Notes: generated by a model from the sequence alone, not told the origin. Positions 7,785 to 15,699 are shown, counted from the first letter of the stretch. The stretch is 34,573 bases of DNA from a bacterium (GCA_013359335.1 JABWBZ010000004.1:1-34573); one strand, 5' to 3'. Made by a program: numbers and translations.

Positions 7785-8620
7785 TTTACCACGAACACAT
7801 TCCTTGCCCCGAATTAATTCCGTACGTGGAGTGTTTCTGGGAATTACGCGACGATGCGTATGAGAAACATACGCAGCCGGAGCGAATTTTACCGGACGGT
7901 TGTTTTGAATTGGTTTTAAATTTCGGCGAAGCTTTCAAGCGATTTCATTCAGACGGTTCCGTAGAGCTGCAACCGCCGGCATTGATGGTGGGACAAATGA
8001 CCCGCCACGTGATGATCCAATCTTCCGGTCGAATTGATTTACTCGGCATTCGGTTTCATCCCGGAGGAGCTTTTCCTTTTTTTAAATTTCCACAAAGCGA
8101 ACTAACCGACCGGATTTTAAATATTGAAGAGGCCATTCCTTTTTCGGAAATGTTTTCTGAACTTTACGACCAACCGGCTACGCACTGCAGAAAAAAAATT
8201 ATAGAAACGTGGTTGTGCACCTTGCTTCGATCCAATAAAAATGATTGCCGTTTGACGCAACGGGCCGCGCAGGCGATTCTGGCGCACAACGGCGTGATTA
8301 ATTTGAAAACCTTTCGACAGAATTTGGGCGTCGGCGAACGCCAGTTGGAAAGGGTATTCAAGGATCAGGTTGGGCTTTCGCCAAAAATGTTTGCACGCAT
8401 TATCCGTTTTCAATCCATTTTCCGGGCGCTCGAATCGGAATCGCCGGCGAATTGGTCGCCGCTGGCTTTTGAATGCGGGTATTACGATCAATCGCATTTT
8501 CTGCGCGATTTCAAAGCGTTTGCCGGTGAATTGCCATCATCGTATTTTGCAAAAGCTTACCGGATGTCGGAACTATTGACCCGTAAAAACAGGCCGATGG
8601 TTTCATCCGGTCTTGATTAA
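7781..8620 (+). CDS. AraC-family transcriptional regulator
   Basis: A 279-residue cytoplasmic DNA-binding protein. The N-terminal part (about 1-140) is of the DUF6597 type often found before AraC helix-turn-helix domains (motifs RILPDGCFELVLNFG and LLGIRFHPGGAFPFF). The C-terminal double helix-turn-helix spans about 160-265, with FRQNLGVGERQLERVFKDQVG as first recognition unit and AFECGYYDQSHFLRDFKAF as second, the latter a textbook AraC signature. Its ATG overlaps the lactamase stop (ATGA), so both proteins are made from one message. It is an obvious candidate regulator of the lactamase promoter, but the inducer is not evident. Confidence 0.93.
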   Translation: MIYHEHIPCPELIPYVECFWELRDDAYEKHTQPERILPDGCFELVLNFGEAFKRFHSDGSVELQPPALMVGQMTRHVMIQSSGRIDLLGIRFHPGGAFPFFKFPQSELTDRILNIEEAIPFSEMFSELYDQPATHCRKKIIETWLCTLLRSNKNDCRLTQRAAQAILAHNGVINLKTFRQNLGVGERQLERVFKDQVGLSPKMFARIIRFQSIFRALESESPANWSPLAFECGYYDQSHFLRDFKAFAGELPSSYFAKAYRMSELLTRKNRPMVSSGLD

Positions 8621-8648
8621 TGTTCATTCATATCAAACGAGGAAGCTC

Positions 8649-9119
8649 ATGAGAAGAACCTGGCTGCTTGTTCTGATGTTAACGGCCTGTTCACGGGAAA
8701 CAAAAATTGAACTGAAGCCGTTCGAGTTTTCACAACTGGCGTGGATTATCGGCGAGTGGAAAATTGAAAAACCCGGCAGCACGATGATTGAAATTTGGAC
8801 CAAAGAAAATGACAGTACGTTATCCGGTACAAGTTATCGCGTGACGGCTATCGATACGCTGCTGCTCGAAAAGATGGCTATCGAACAGCGCCGTCAGGCC
8901 GTGGTTTTTACGGCCATCGTTGAAGGCAATGTGGGAGCGATTCCTTTTACAATGGCTCAATATTCCGACCGGGAAGTGCTATTTGAAAATTTAGCGCACG
9001 ATTTTCCGCAGCGCATCATGTATACGAAGCACGGCGCGGATACGCTATTGGCCAGGATTGAGGGAATCGAGCATGGAGAAACCAAACGCGGCGAATATAT
9101 TTTTATAAAATCGAAATAG
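8649..9119 (+). CDS. DUF6265-like lipoprotein
   Basis: A predicted lipoprotein of 156 residues. I use the ATG at 8649, with GAGG about 6 bases upstream, rather than an upstream TTG at 8613, because it gives a clean lipoprotein signal: positive MRR, hydrophobic core, then LTAC with Cys14. The mature part contains LAWIIGEWKIE and a late NLAHDFPQRIMY motif, which is typical of the DUF6265 family of calycin-like proteins. It shares the GEW signature with the two DUF1579-like proteins of this cluster. It starts 28 bases after the AraC gene and is followed by a strong terminator, so it is probably last in the lactamase operon. Function unknown. Confidence 0.82.
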   Translation: MRRTWLLVLMLTACSRETKIELKPFEFSQLAWIIGEWKIEKPGSTMIEIWTKENDSTLSGTSYRVTAIDTLLLEKMAIEQRRQAVVFTAIVEGNVGAIPFTMAQYSDREVLFENLAHDFPQRIMYTKHGADTLLARIEGIEHGETKRGEYIFIKSK

Positions 9120-9142
9120 ACAAAATCACGGCGAAATGAGCA

Positions 9143-9171
9143 AATGCCCCTTCTGGGGCATTTTTTATTTT
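9143..9171 (+). terminator. Rho-independent terminator
   Basis: AATGCCCC (9143-9150) and GGGGCATT (9155-9162) form a perfect 8-bp stem with a TTCT loop, followed by a T-rich run. It ends the lactamase/AraC/DUF6265 unit. Confidence 0.9.
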
Positions 9172-9228
9172 CCATTATTCCCTTATGTTGTTTGAAGCAA
9201 ATTCGCTCCAATTGCAGAGGTATTCTCA

Positions 9229-9681
9229 ATGTGGCAAAAACTCATTCGGACAAACGACGACGCAGCTGCGCTTGTATCGAGGCTGGCATTAGGCGGCGTG
9301 ATTTTTCCGCATGGCGCGCAGAAACTTTTCGGATGGTTTGGCGGGAAAGGCGTGAGCGGCACAATCGAATTTTTCGATCAGGTTTTGCATGTGGCGCCGG
9401 TTCTGACTTTCCTGGTTATCATGGCGGAATCGCTGGGCGCTTTGGCGCTCGTGATCGGCCTGGCGGGCCGCTTTATGGCGTTTAGCATCGGACTGGTCAT
9501 GTTAGGCGCAATGTATATCGTGCATTTTCGATGGGGATTTTTTATGAATTGGTATGCCAAACCGCAAGGCGAGGGCATCGAATATCATCTGTTGGCGCTA
9601 GGATTGGTCATTGCCATTATGATCAAAGGCAGCGGCCAGTGGTCCGTGGATCGCATACTTACCCAAAAATTTTCTAAATAG
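9229..9681 (+). CDS. DoxX-family inner-membrane protein
   Basis: A 150-residue integral membrane protein with four predicted helices. The family hallmark is visible near the N-terminus: ALGGVIFPHGAQKLFGWFGG, with the GxxKLxG pattern, followed by long hydrophobic stretches (about 62-85, 88-110, 120-140). DoxX proteins are related to quinol-oxidase subunits and are linked to redox stress in some bacteria, but for most members no activity is proven. The ATG at 9229 has GAGG 8 bases upstream. The gene sits between two terminators and looks monocistronic. Confidence 0.9.
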   Translation: MWQKLIRTNDDAAALVSRLALGGVIFPHGAQKLFGWFGGKGVSGTIEFFDQVLHVAPVLTFLVIMAESLGALALVIGLAGRFMAFSIGLVMLGAMYIVHFRWGFFMNWYAKPQGEGIEYHLLALGLVIAIMIKGSGQWSVDRILTQKFSK

Positions 9682-9710
9682 TTTTTCCTTCCTTCCCCTG
9701 CTTGGACGAG

Positions 9711-9750
9711 AGAGGACGTTTTCGAAAGAGGCGTTCTCTTTCTTTTTTGT
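9711..9750 (+). terminator. Rho-independent terminator after the DoxX gene
   Basis: AGAGGACG (9711-9718) pairs with CGTTCTCT (9732-9739) with one G-T pair; an inner TTTCGAAA can pair too. A T-rich run follows (9740-9749). Confidence 0.75.
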
Positions 9751-9776
9751 TAATTCCTGAAACTTATCGCGATAAC
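9747..9776 (+). promoter_or_regulatory. Weak promoter with 12-base palindrome, upstream of the DUF4097 gene
   Basis: TTGTTA (9747-9752) and GATAAC (9771-9776) are 18 bases apart. A perfect palindrome, TTATCGCGATAA (9764-9775), covers the putative -10 box and could be an operator. Confidence 0.35.
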
Positions 9777-9816
9777 CTCCGTTAATGCTTGTGTCCAAAA
9801 AAGCAGTCTATCACGC

Positions 9817-9822
9817 AGGAGG
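9817..9822 (+). promoter_or_regulatory. Ribosome binding site deciding the DUF4097 start
   Basis: AGGAGG lies 4 bases before the ATG at 9827. It favours that start over the in-frame ATG at 9785, which would put 14 extra residues in front of the signal peptide. Confidence 0.7.
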
Positions 9823-9826
9823 TTTT

Positions 9827-10726
9827 ATGAAAAAAATATTGATTCCACTCATGGTTCTCGCGGTACTGGCTGTCTCAGCCTACGCCGGCGAGGCTGACCG
9901 CACCTTCGATAAAAAATTCAAAGTTTTATCCGGGGAAACATTTTATCTGACCACGGACGTCGGTTCGGTTTCGATCGAAGGTACCGAGTCCAATGAAGTG
10001 TCGATTTATGCCGAGATGCGCGGAAGCCAGAGGACGCTGGACGATTTTACGATTACGGCCGAACAAACTTCGCGCGGCGTGGAAGTCATCGGCAAAATGA
10101 AGCGCAGTTGGTTCCGTACGTCATGGAATATGGACGTTCACTACACTATCAAAGTTCCCAACGAATATAACATGTATCTCAGCACGGCCGGCGGCGATAT
10201 TGAAATTCAGTCAGTCAAAGGAAAAATCAAAGGTGAAACGTCCGGTGGAAATTTATCCCTGAATCAGGTCGAAGGCCAGGTCGATCTCGGCACGTCTGGC
10301 GGGAATATTCGCGTTGAGAAAACGAACGGCGACATCCGGATGATGACGTCCGGCGGCAATATCATGATCGCGGACGCGAAGGGTAAAGTTGACGTTTCAA
10401 CTTCCGGTGGACGGATTAAAATTCTGGACGTCGAAGGCGAAGTGCGGGCTGAAACATCCGGCGGCGATATTGACGTGCGCGTTCGTAAATCCAACGACGG
10501 TATTTTCGTAAAAACCTCGGGCGGCGATATTGATATCAGCGTTCCAAAAAGCACGGCGGCAACTTTGGATCTCTCCACCAGCGGCGGTGAGGTTGAATGC
10601 GACTTACCGATGACCATTTCCGGAAAAATCAGCGAAATGCGCATCAAGGGCAGCATCAACGGCGGTGGCAACGCTATCTATGCGCACACGTCGGGTGGCA
10701 ACGTTCATGTACGCGCGTTGGAATAA
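9827..10726 (+). CDS. Secreted DUF4097 beta-helix repeat protein
   Basis: An exported protein of 299 residues. The signal peptide (MKKILIPLMVL..., cleaved near AYAG, about residue 20) is followed by a DUF4097 domain, the family called putative adhesin. The C-terminal two thirds are built of short repeats, each with a TSGG turn followed by an I.V..V.G.V strand pair. This implies a right-handed beta-helix of regular rungs. The first six turn motifs are spaced exactly 18 residues apart. In other bacteria this fold is often coupled to anti-sigma or PspC-type envelope-stress genes, but none is next to it here. Terminators on both sides make it a single-gene unit. Ligand and location (periplasm or surface) are not evident. 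Confidence 0.88.
   Translation: MKKILIPLMVLAVLAVSAYAGEADRTFDKKFKVLSGETFYLTTDVGSVSIEGTESNEVSIYAEMRGSQRTLDDFTITAEQTSRGVEVIGKMKRSWFRTSWNMDVHYTIKVPNEYNMYLSTAGGDIEIQSVKGKIKGETSGGNLSLNQVEGQVDLGTSGGNIRVEKTNGDIRMMTSGGNIMIADAKGKVDVSTSGGRIKILDVEGEVRAETSGGDIDVRVRKSNDGIFVKTSGGDIDISVPKSTAATLDLSTSGGEVECDLPMTISGKISEMRIKGSINGGGNAIYAHTSGGNVHVRALE
10184..10588 (+). repeat. 54-base periodic repeat encoding TSGG beta-helix rungs
   Basis: Codons for T-[SA]-G-G begin at 10184, 10238, 10292, 10346, 10400 and 10454, an exact 54-base spacing, then at 10514 and 10577 (60 and 63 bases). The DNA between them is diverged, so the repeat is old and kept by protein structure rather than by recent duplication. Confidence 0.85.
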
Positions 10727-10752
10727 ATTCCTCCTTTGAATGAGAGTTAAGA

Positions 10753-10795
10753 AAAGGGATTGAATTTGAAATTAGTTCAATCCTTTTTTCTTTTT
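10753..10795 (+). terminator. Rho-independent terminator after the DUF4097 gene
   Basis: GGATTGAA (10757-10764) pairs with TTCAATCC (10776-10783). A long T-rich run follows. Confidence 0.9.
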
Positions 10796-10801
10796 TACGG
10801 A

Positions 10802-10830
10802 TTGATAATCGTCAATTGAATGGCTACTTT
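10802..10830 (+). promoter_or_regulatory. Promoter of the membrane protein/M1 peptidase operon
   Basis: TTGATA (10802-10807) and TACTTT (10825-10830) are 17 bases apart, 23 bases before the ATG at 10854 and just after the terminator. Confidence 0.5.
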
Positions 10831-10853
10831 TAACGAACGACCCGTACCTAATC

Positions 10854-11330
10854 ATGAAATTGAAAATATTTTTAGCGGGACTTTGGATGGTTCCTTTTTT
10901 AATTCCATCCATTTATGTTCTGCATGATCAGCAGATGCAGAATGATTTTATCAGCCGCGACCGGATGCTCCTGATAGGGTTTTGGATAGCATCGATCGTC
11001 ATCGGATTGATTTCCGGGCGTTATCTGACCGTTAAAGTTCGATCCTCTGAGCAGCGCGTCTTGAAAACAACGGTGATTTGCGGATACTTGCTCGGGTATG
11101 TTGTCGTGATGGGGATTTTTATTATCGGTTATTTAATTTACGGATGGACTTCAGTCAATTTACGAGGGCCGGAAAGCCTCATGGCGTATTCCAATATTGC
11201 AGGAATTTATTGGGGAGCATTCAAACAATCGCTGGGATGGACGTTGTCGTGTTTCTGGATTCCGATGGCCGGTATTTGGGGCGGAGAATCGATTGGCCAT
11301 AAAATGAAAAAGCTCGAGAAAGCATCATGA
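10854..11330 (+). CDS. Four-helix membrane protein of unknown function
   Basis: A 158-residue hydrophobic protein with four predicted membrane helices (about residues 4-24, 38-57, 70-95 and 112-140). I do not recognise a family, and no catalytic or binding motif stands out. The C-terminus is basic (KMKKLEKAS), suggesting a cytoplasmic end. Its stop overlaps the start of the M1 peptidase by 4 bases (ATGA), so the two are translationally coupled and may work together at the inner membrane. Confidence 0.75.
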   Translation: MKLKIFLAGLWMVPFLIPSIYVLHDQQMQNDFISRDRMLLIGFWIASIVIGLISGRYLTVKVRSSEQRVLKTTVICGYLLGYVVVMGIFIIGYLIYGWTSVNLRGPESLMAYSNIAGIYWGAFKQSLGWTLSCFWIPMAGIWGGESIGHKMKKLEKAS

Positions 11331-12988
11331 GAAAATTTTTTAAATGGACAGCAATAGTTATTGGATTTCTCGCCATCATTGCCATAAGCGTGTATCTATA
11401 TCTGGATGCGCGCTATGCATTGCCTGGCAAATACACGACAGGCGGACCTTTGCCGGCCAATCAAAAATCGTTCGATGTTACGTCGTACGACATTCATTTG
11501 AATATCGATTCGAAGGAACATTCCATAGACGGATTGGTCATCGTAACGCTGCAAACTTTATCAACGCTGCCGGAAGTTGAATTGGATTTTTTGAATACAT
11601 TTACCGTTTCCGGTGTAGAAGTTGACGGATCGGAAGCCGGATTTAAACATCAAAATAATAAGCTCTGGATCATGCCTGACCATGAATTATCTGCCGGCGC
11701 GAAAAAGGCCATTAAAATTAGTTATTCCGGGAAACCTTTGACGGCGCTTTATCCGCCGTGGCTGGGCGGATTCAATTGGTCGAAAGACGGCGACGGCAAC
11801 GACTGGATCGGTCTCTCGTGCCAGGGAGAAGGCGCTAAAATCTGGCTTCCGTGCAAAGACCATCCTTCGGATGAGCCGGACAGCGTGACATTACATATTA
11901 CGGTTCCCGACGGATATTATTGTGCATCAAACGGTTTGTTGCGGTCGGTTACAACCGTACAGAACGGCAGCAAAACTTTTTATTGGGGAACGAATTATCC
12001 GATCAATCTTTACGATATTACGATCAATATTGCCAAATATGAAATTGCGCAGCGCGAATATATTTCAACATCGGGCAGCGTCATGCCTGTGTATTATTAT
12101 GTTTTGCCGCAAAATCGAAACCGTGCCGATTCGCTGATCAATATGGCAGTCGATATGTTGTATACGTACCGTAAATTTTTTGGCGAATATCCATTCGTCA
12201 ACGAAAAATTTGCCGTTGTCGAGACGGATTACCTCGGCATGGAACATCAGACGGTCAATTCTTATGGCAATCGTTATCGGTATGAAACGATTCAGGGAAA
12301 TACGTTTGACGCATTGATGCTGCATGAAATGGGGCACGAATGGTGGGGCAATAAAGTAACCGTGAGTGATTGGGCTGATTTTTGGATTCATGAAGGAATT
12401 TGCACCTATGGCGAAGCGCTGTACCATCTTGAAAAATCGGGGGAAGCGGGTTATCATGAATATATGGCTGGAATTCTTCATCAGGTCAAAAATACTAAAC
12501 CGATAGTTGCCGGTCGCGACGTCAATTCATTTCAATCCTATCATCCCGACATTTACAATAAAGGCGCGGTACTTTTGCACAGCCTGCGTTTTCTCCTCGG
12601 TGATTCTGTTTTATTTAAAATCATAAACGATTTTGCAACCGATTCGAATTACACCTATCAGCATCATGTGTCAACCGATGATTTTATCAGGGTCGTTGAG
12701 TTAAATGCCGGCGCCGCATGGACGCCTTTTATAACGTCATTTTTATATACGACACAGATGCCGGAAGTAGTCATAATGCGCACTGACGAGCGCAAGTATT
12801 CATTGCAACTCGATGGCGTTGATTTTGAATTGCCGTTGGAAGTTAAAACTGAAGCCGGCGTCCAGAAAATGGCCATCGGACGAAATCCGGTTGCTATGAC
12901 TTCGGATATTTTGCCCGTTGTAGACGAGCGTAACTGGTTCCTGAAAAAAATTAAGTTGATCGATGAAACTCAAAAACAGCAGCAATAA
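11327..12988 (+). CDS. Membrane-anchored M1-family metallo-aminopeptidase
   Basis: A zinc aminopeptidase of 553 residues that removes N-terminal residues from peptides. An N-terminal hydrophobic helix (about 8-27) anchors or exports it, so it should act in the periplasm. The active site is HEMGHEWW: His333, catalytic Glu334 and His337, with the third zinc ligand Glu356 (HEXXH-X18-E). The exopeptidase motif, usually GxMEN, is GMEHQ here (304-308), a variant common in bacterial M1 proteins. It is shorter than PepN and has no long C-terminal helical domain. It is coupled to the membrane protein upstream, and its end overlaps the next gene by 26 bases. Confidence 0.93.
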   Translation: MRKFFKWTAIVIGFLAIIAISVYLYLDARYALPGKYTTGGPLPANQKSFDVTSYDIHLNIDSKEHSIDGLVIVTLQTLSTLPEVELDFLNTFTVSGVEVDGSEAGFKHQNNKLWIMPDHELSAGAKKAIKISYSGKPLTALYPPWLGGFNWSKDGDGNDWIGLSCQGEGAKIWLPCKDHPSDEPDSVTLHITVPDGYYCASNGLLRSVTTVQNGSKTFYWGTNYPINLYDITINIAKYEIAQREYISTSGSVMPVYYYVLPQNRNRADSLINMAVDMLYTYRKFFGEYPFVNEKFAVVETDYLGMEHQTVNSYGNRYRYETIQGNTFDALMLHEMGHEWWGNKVTVSDWADFWIHEGICTYGEALYHLEKSGEAGYHEYMAGILHQVKNTKPIVAGRDVNSFQSYHPDIYNKGAVLLHSLRFLLGDSVLFKIINDFATDSNYTYQHHVSTDDFIRVVELNAGAAWTPFITSFLYTTQMPEVVIMRTDERKYSLQLDGVDFELPLEVKTEAGVQKMAIGRNPVAMTSDILPVVDERNWFLKKIKLIDETQKQQQ

Positions 12989-13283
12989 ATATTACAAAAT
13001 ATGGGAAGTGGTGGACGATATTCCGTACGGCAAAGTGGCGACTTACGGTCAAGTGGCGCGCATGGCGGGATTCCCGTCACATGCAAGGTTAGCCGGATAC
13101 GCGCTGCACCATCTGCCGGAAGGTTCATCCTTTCCATGGTTCCGCGTGGTCAATTCGCAGGGCAGAATTTCGTTTCCAAAAAACACCCCGATGTACAAAC
13201 AACAAAAAAAATTGCTCGAAAAAGAAAAAATCGTTTTTATCAACGATCGCGTCGATATGAAAAAATATCAATGGAAAAAGTAA
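12963..13283 (+). CDS. Alkyltransferase-like (ATL) protein, MGMT family without the acceptor cysteine
   Basis: A 106-residue cytoplasmic DNA-binding protein related to the C-terminal domain of O6-alkylguanine-DNA alkyltransferase. VDDIPYGKVATYGQVA is the helix-turn-helix region with Tyr28, and SHARLAGYAL carries the arginine finger (Arg42). The active-site PCHRV motif is PWFRVV (58-63): Trp59 replaces the reactive Cys. It therefore cannot transfer alkyl groups, but should bind alkylated bases and flag them for nucleotide excision repair, as ATL proteins do. The usual His after the Trp/Cys is also changed, to Phe60. The start codon lies 26 bases inside the M1 gene in another frame. Confidence 0.9.
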   Translation: MKLKNSSNKYYKIWEVVDDIPYGKVATYGQVARMAGFPSHARLAGYALHHLPEGSSFPWFRVVNSQGRISFPKNTPMYKQQKKLLEKEKIVFINDRVDMKKYQWKK

Positions 13284-13299
13284 TACCTGTTTAGGGCAT

Positions 13300-13328
13300 T
13301 TGATCGGTGAGGGAAACCTGTTTAATTA
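13300..13328 (+). promoter_or_regulatory. Promoter of the TPR-propeller gene
   Basis: TTGATC (13300-13305) and TAATTA (13323-13328) are 17 bases apart, 33 bases before the ATG at 13362. A direct repeat, ACCTGTTTA, occurs on both sides of the -35 box (about 13285 and 13316). Confidence 0.5.
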
Positions 13329-13361
13329 TCTGACCATTTAAAACTTTATTAAGAAAGACCT

Positions 13362-14636
13362 ATGAAAAAAATAATTGTACTGATCGCAGCCATGATCCTG
13401 CCTTTAAAGGCACAGGAACAAAAAAAAGACGTGACGTATTATTTTCAACAGGCCGTCGCAGCCTATGAGGCTAAAAATTTTCCGTCATTTCTTGATAATA
13501 TGCTGGAGGCAAATAAGCTCCGTCAACATTCACCGAGAATAATCCTCAACCTTGCTTCGGCGTACGCCGTCAATGGCCGGAAAGACAAAGCGATCGCCTG
13601 CCTCGATCAACTCGGACAAATGGGTTTATCGTACGCGGCCGTAGCGAAAGACAGTGATTTTGTCGCCATGTTTAACGATGAAGCTTTTAAAAAAGCCATC
13701 AAAAAATTCGAGGATAATAAGCTTCCGGTCAATCGCAGCGAAGTGGCGTTTAGTTTGCCCGAAAAAGATCTGATCACTGAGGGCGTCGCCTACGATCCGG
13801 TTGATAAAACTTTTTATGTCGGCAGTATTCACAAAAAGAAAATTGTCCAACGCGATGCATCCGGAAATGTGAGCGATTTTTCCGTACCGGAAGACGGGTT
13901 ATTCAGCGTGATGGGAATGAAAGTTGACGCCGAACGGCGAATCCTGTGGGTAGCAACGTCGGCGACGCCGCAAATGGATGGCTTTATGAAAGAGAACGAA
14001 AATCAAACCGCTGTACTCAAATATGATCTTAAGACCAAAAAACTTCTCAAAAAATATTTACCTCCGGCCAATACCGGCGCGCACTGGTTTGGAGATTTGG
14101 TGGTCGCTTCAAACGGCGACGTGTACATTTCCGACAGCCGTCCGCAAGGTATTTATCGGATCGATTTTAAGAAGGATGAATTGTCGGAGTTTTTGCCGAA
14201 AGGATATTTTAGTTCGCCGCAAGGCATTACTTTCAGCAATGACGAAAAATATTTATTCGTTGCGGACTACGCGCTCGGAATTTTTCGCATTGATATGAAA
14301 ACCAAGTCGTGTGAACAATTAAAAGTTGCGTTGGATGTCTGTGCGCTCGGGATTGATGGCATGTATGGCTACCAAGATCAGTTGATAGTGATCCAAAATG
14401 GAGTCAACCCGCATCGAATTGCGCGGTTTAAACTCAGTAACACTTTCGATCATATCGATTCGTATGAAAAGTTGGAAGCGAATCATTCAGCGTTTGACGA
14501 ACCTACGCTTGGCGTGATCATAGGTGATGAATTCTTTTTTATAGCGAATAGCCAGTGGGGAAGTTTTGACAAGGAAAATAAAATTCTTCCGATGGATCGT
14601 TTAAAAAATCCTGTCGTGCTTAAATTAAAATTATAG
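13362..14636 (+). CDS. Secreted TPR protein with SMP-30/NHL-like beta-propeller
   Basis: An exported protein of 424 residues with a signal peptide (about 1-17, ending LKAQ). Residues 22-120 are a TPR-like module ending in KDSDF..MFNDEAFKKAIKKFE. The rest (about 125-424) is a six-bladed propeller of the SMP-30/gluconolactonase type: ITEGVAYDPVDKTFYVGS, GDLVVASNGDVYISDS, PQGITFSNDEKYLFVADY, GIDGMYGYQDQLIVIQNG. In SMP-30 enzymes acidic and Asn residues at the propeller centre bind a metal. Asp-rich loops exist here, but I cannot assign them with certainty. The TPR module matches that of the protein starting at 5134. Promoter and spacing suggest a single-gene unit. Substrate unknown. Confidence 0.85.
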   Translation: MKKIIVLIAAMILPLKAQEQKKDVTYYFQQAVAAYEAKNFPSFLDNMLEANKLRQHSPRIILNLASAYAVNGRKDKAIACLDQLGQMGLSYAAVAKDSDFVAMFNDEAFKKAIKKFEDNKLPVNRSEVAFSLPEKDLITEGVAYDPVDKTFYVGSIHKKKIVQRDASGNVSDFSVPEDGLFSVMGMKVDAERRILWVATSATPQMDGFMKENENQTAVLKYDLKTKKLLKKYLPPANTGAHWFGDLVVASNGDVYISDSRPQGIYRIDFKKDELSEFLPKGYFSSPQGITFSNDEKYLFVADYALGIFRIDMKTKSCEQLKVALDVCALGIDGMYGYQDQLIVIQNGVNPHRIARFKLSNTFDHIDSYEKLEANHSAFDEPTLGVIIGDEFFFIANSQWGSFDKENKILPMDRLKNPVVLKLKL

Positions 14637-14668
14637 ATCCGGCCTGAAACAGGCGAATCCGTATTTCC

Positions 14669-14697
14669 TTGATTACAACGCGTGAACATCCTATTTT
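14669..14697 (+). promoter_or_regulatory. Promoter of the YheT-type hydrolase/AbgT operon
   Basis: TTGATT (14669-14674) and TATTTT (14692-14697) are 17 bases apart, 39 bases before the ATG at 14737. Confidence 0.5.
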
Positions 14698-14736
14698 GCA
14701 CGACCGAATTTTCCAACATGGGATGTTTGCGCAAAT

Positions 14737-15699
14737 ATGCCGATGGTTTCACGTTCTACGTACGTACCTCCTTTTTTATTTTCAAACGGACACATTCAAT
14801 CGATTTATCCCACTTTATTCAGAAAAGTTAAATCCGTGTCCTATACGCGTGAGCGGATCGACACGCCGGACGGCGATTTTATCGATATTGATTGGCTGAA
14901 AAACGGTTCGGGCCGTTTGGCTATTTTGTCTCACGGACTTGAAGGCAATACCGATCGTGCTTACATGCACGGCATGGCACGGGCTTTAAGCGGTCAAGGG
15001 TGGGACGCGTTGGCGTGGAATTTTCGCGGATGCAGCGGCGAGATGAATCGGCAATTACGTTTTTATCACAGCGGGGCCACGGAAGATCTCGACGCCGTCG
15101 TGCAGCATGCCATTCGTACGGATCGCTACGATGCGATCGTCATGATTGGTTTTAGCATGGGCGGTAATCTGACGTTGAAATATATCGGCGAACGGGGCGA
15201 AGCATTGCCGCCGCCGATCCAACGCGCCGTTGCATTTTCAGTTCCGTGCGACCTCAAGTCCAGCGCTATTGAAATGGCTAAAAAAACAAATCAGATTTAT
15301 ATGAAACGTTTTCTCCGGCTGCTGCATGAGAAAGTGCGGGCCAAGATGCAGCAGTTTCCCGAAAAAATTGACGACGAAAATTTTGAAACGATTAGGGATT
15401 TTCAGGGATTTGACGATCGATATACCGCGCCGCTTCACGGTTTTGAAGACGCCGAAGATTATTGGGCGAAAGCCAGTTGTAAATCATTTCTCAAAAACAT
15501 TAGGATCCCGTCGCTGCTGGTCAATGCGCAAAATGATCCGTTTCTCGGGAAAGAGTGTTTTCCGTACGAAGCGGCCGCTGCGAATTCGAATTTTTTTCTA
15601 GAAGTTCCTCGATCGGGCGGACATGTCGGATTCATTCGTTTTAACAGTGACGGAATGTATTGGTCTGAAAAAAGAGCAATGGAATTTATTGAATTATAA
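14737..15699 (+). CDS. YheT-family alpha/beta hydrolase
   Basis: A 320-residue cytoplasmic hydrolase of the COG0429/YheT type. The N-terminal [19 protein letters not shown] is the family hallmark for long-chain-ester-like hydrolases. The oxyanion region is SHGLEGN (65-71), the nucleophile is Ser140 in GFSMGGN, and the acid and base are Asp267 (NAQNDPF) and His296 (GGHVGF), so the triad is complete. The natural substrate of the family is poorly known. A second in-frame ATG lies two codons after the chosen one (14743). The AbgT-family transporter starts 16 bases after the stop, so the two are probably one operon. Confidence 0.92.
   Translation: MPMVSRSTYVPPFLFSNGHIQSIYPTLFRKVKSVSYTRERIDTPDGDFIDIDWLKNGSGRLAILSHGLEGNTDRAYMHGMARALSGQGWDALAWNFRGCSGEMNRQLRFYHSGATEDLDAVVQHAIRTDRYDAIVMIGFSMGGNLTLKYIGERGEALPPPIQRAVAFSVPCDLKSSAIEMAKKTNQIYMKRFLRLLHEKVRAKMQQFPEKIDDENFETIRDFQGFDDRYTAPLHGFEDAEDYWAKASCKSFLKNIRIPSLLVNAQNDPFLGKECFPYEAAAANSNFFLEVPRSGGHVGFIRFNSDGMYWSEKRAMEFIEL

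Noticed and set aside
10264-10671. 135-codon open frame on the minus strand inside the DUF4097 gene
   Set aside because: A shadow of the repeat-rich coding strand; low-complexity product rich in P, S and R with no start signal.
14642-14654. Small hairpin GCCTG-AAA-CAGGC after the TPR-propeller gene
   Set aside because: Only 5 bp and no T-run, too weak to call a terminator.
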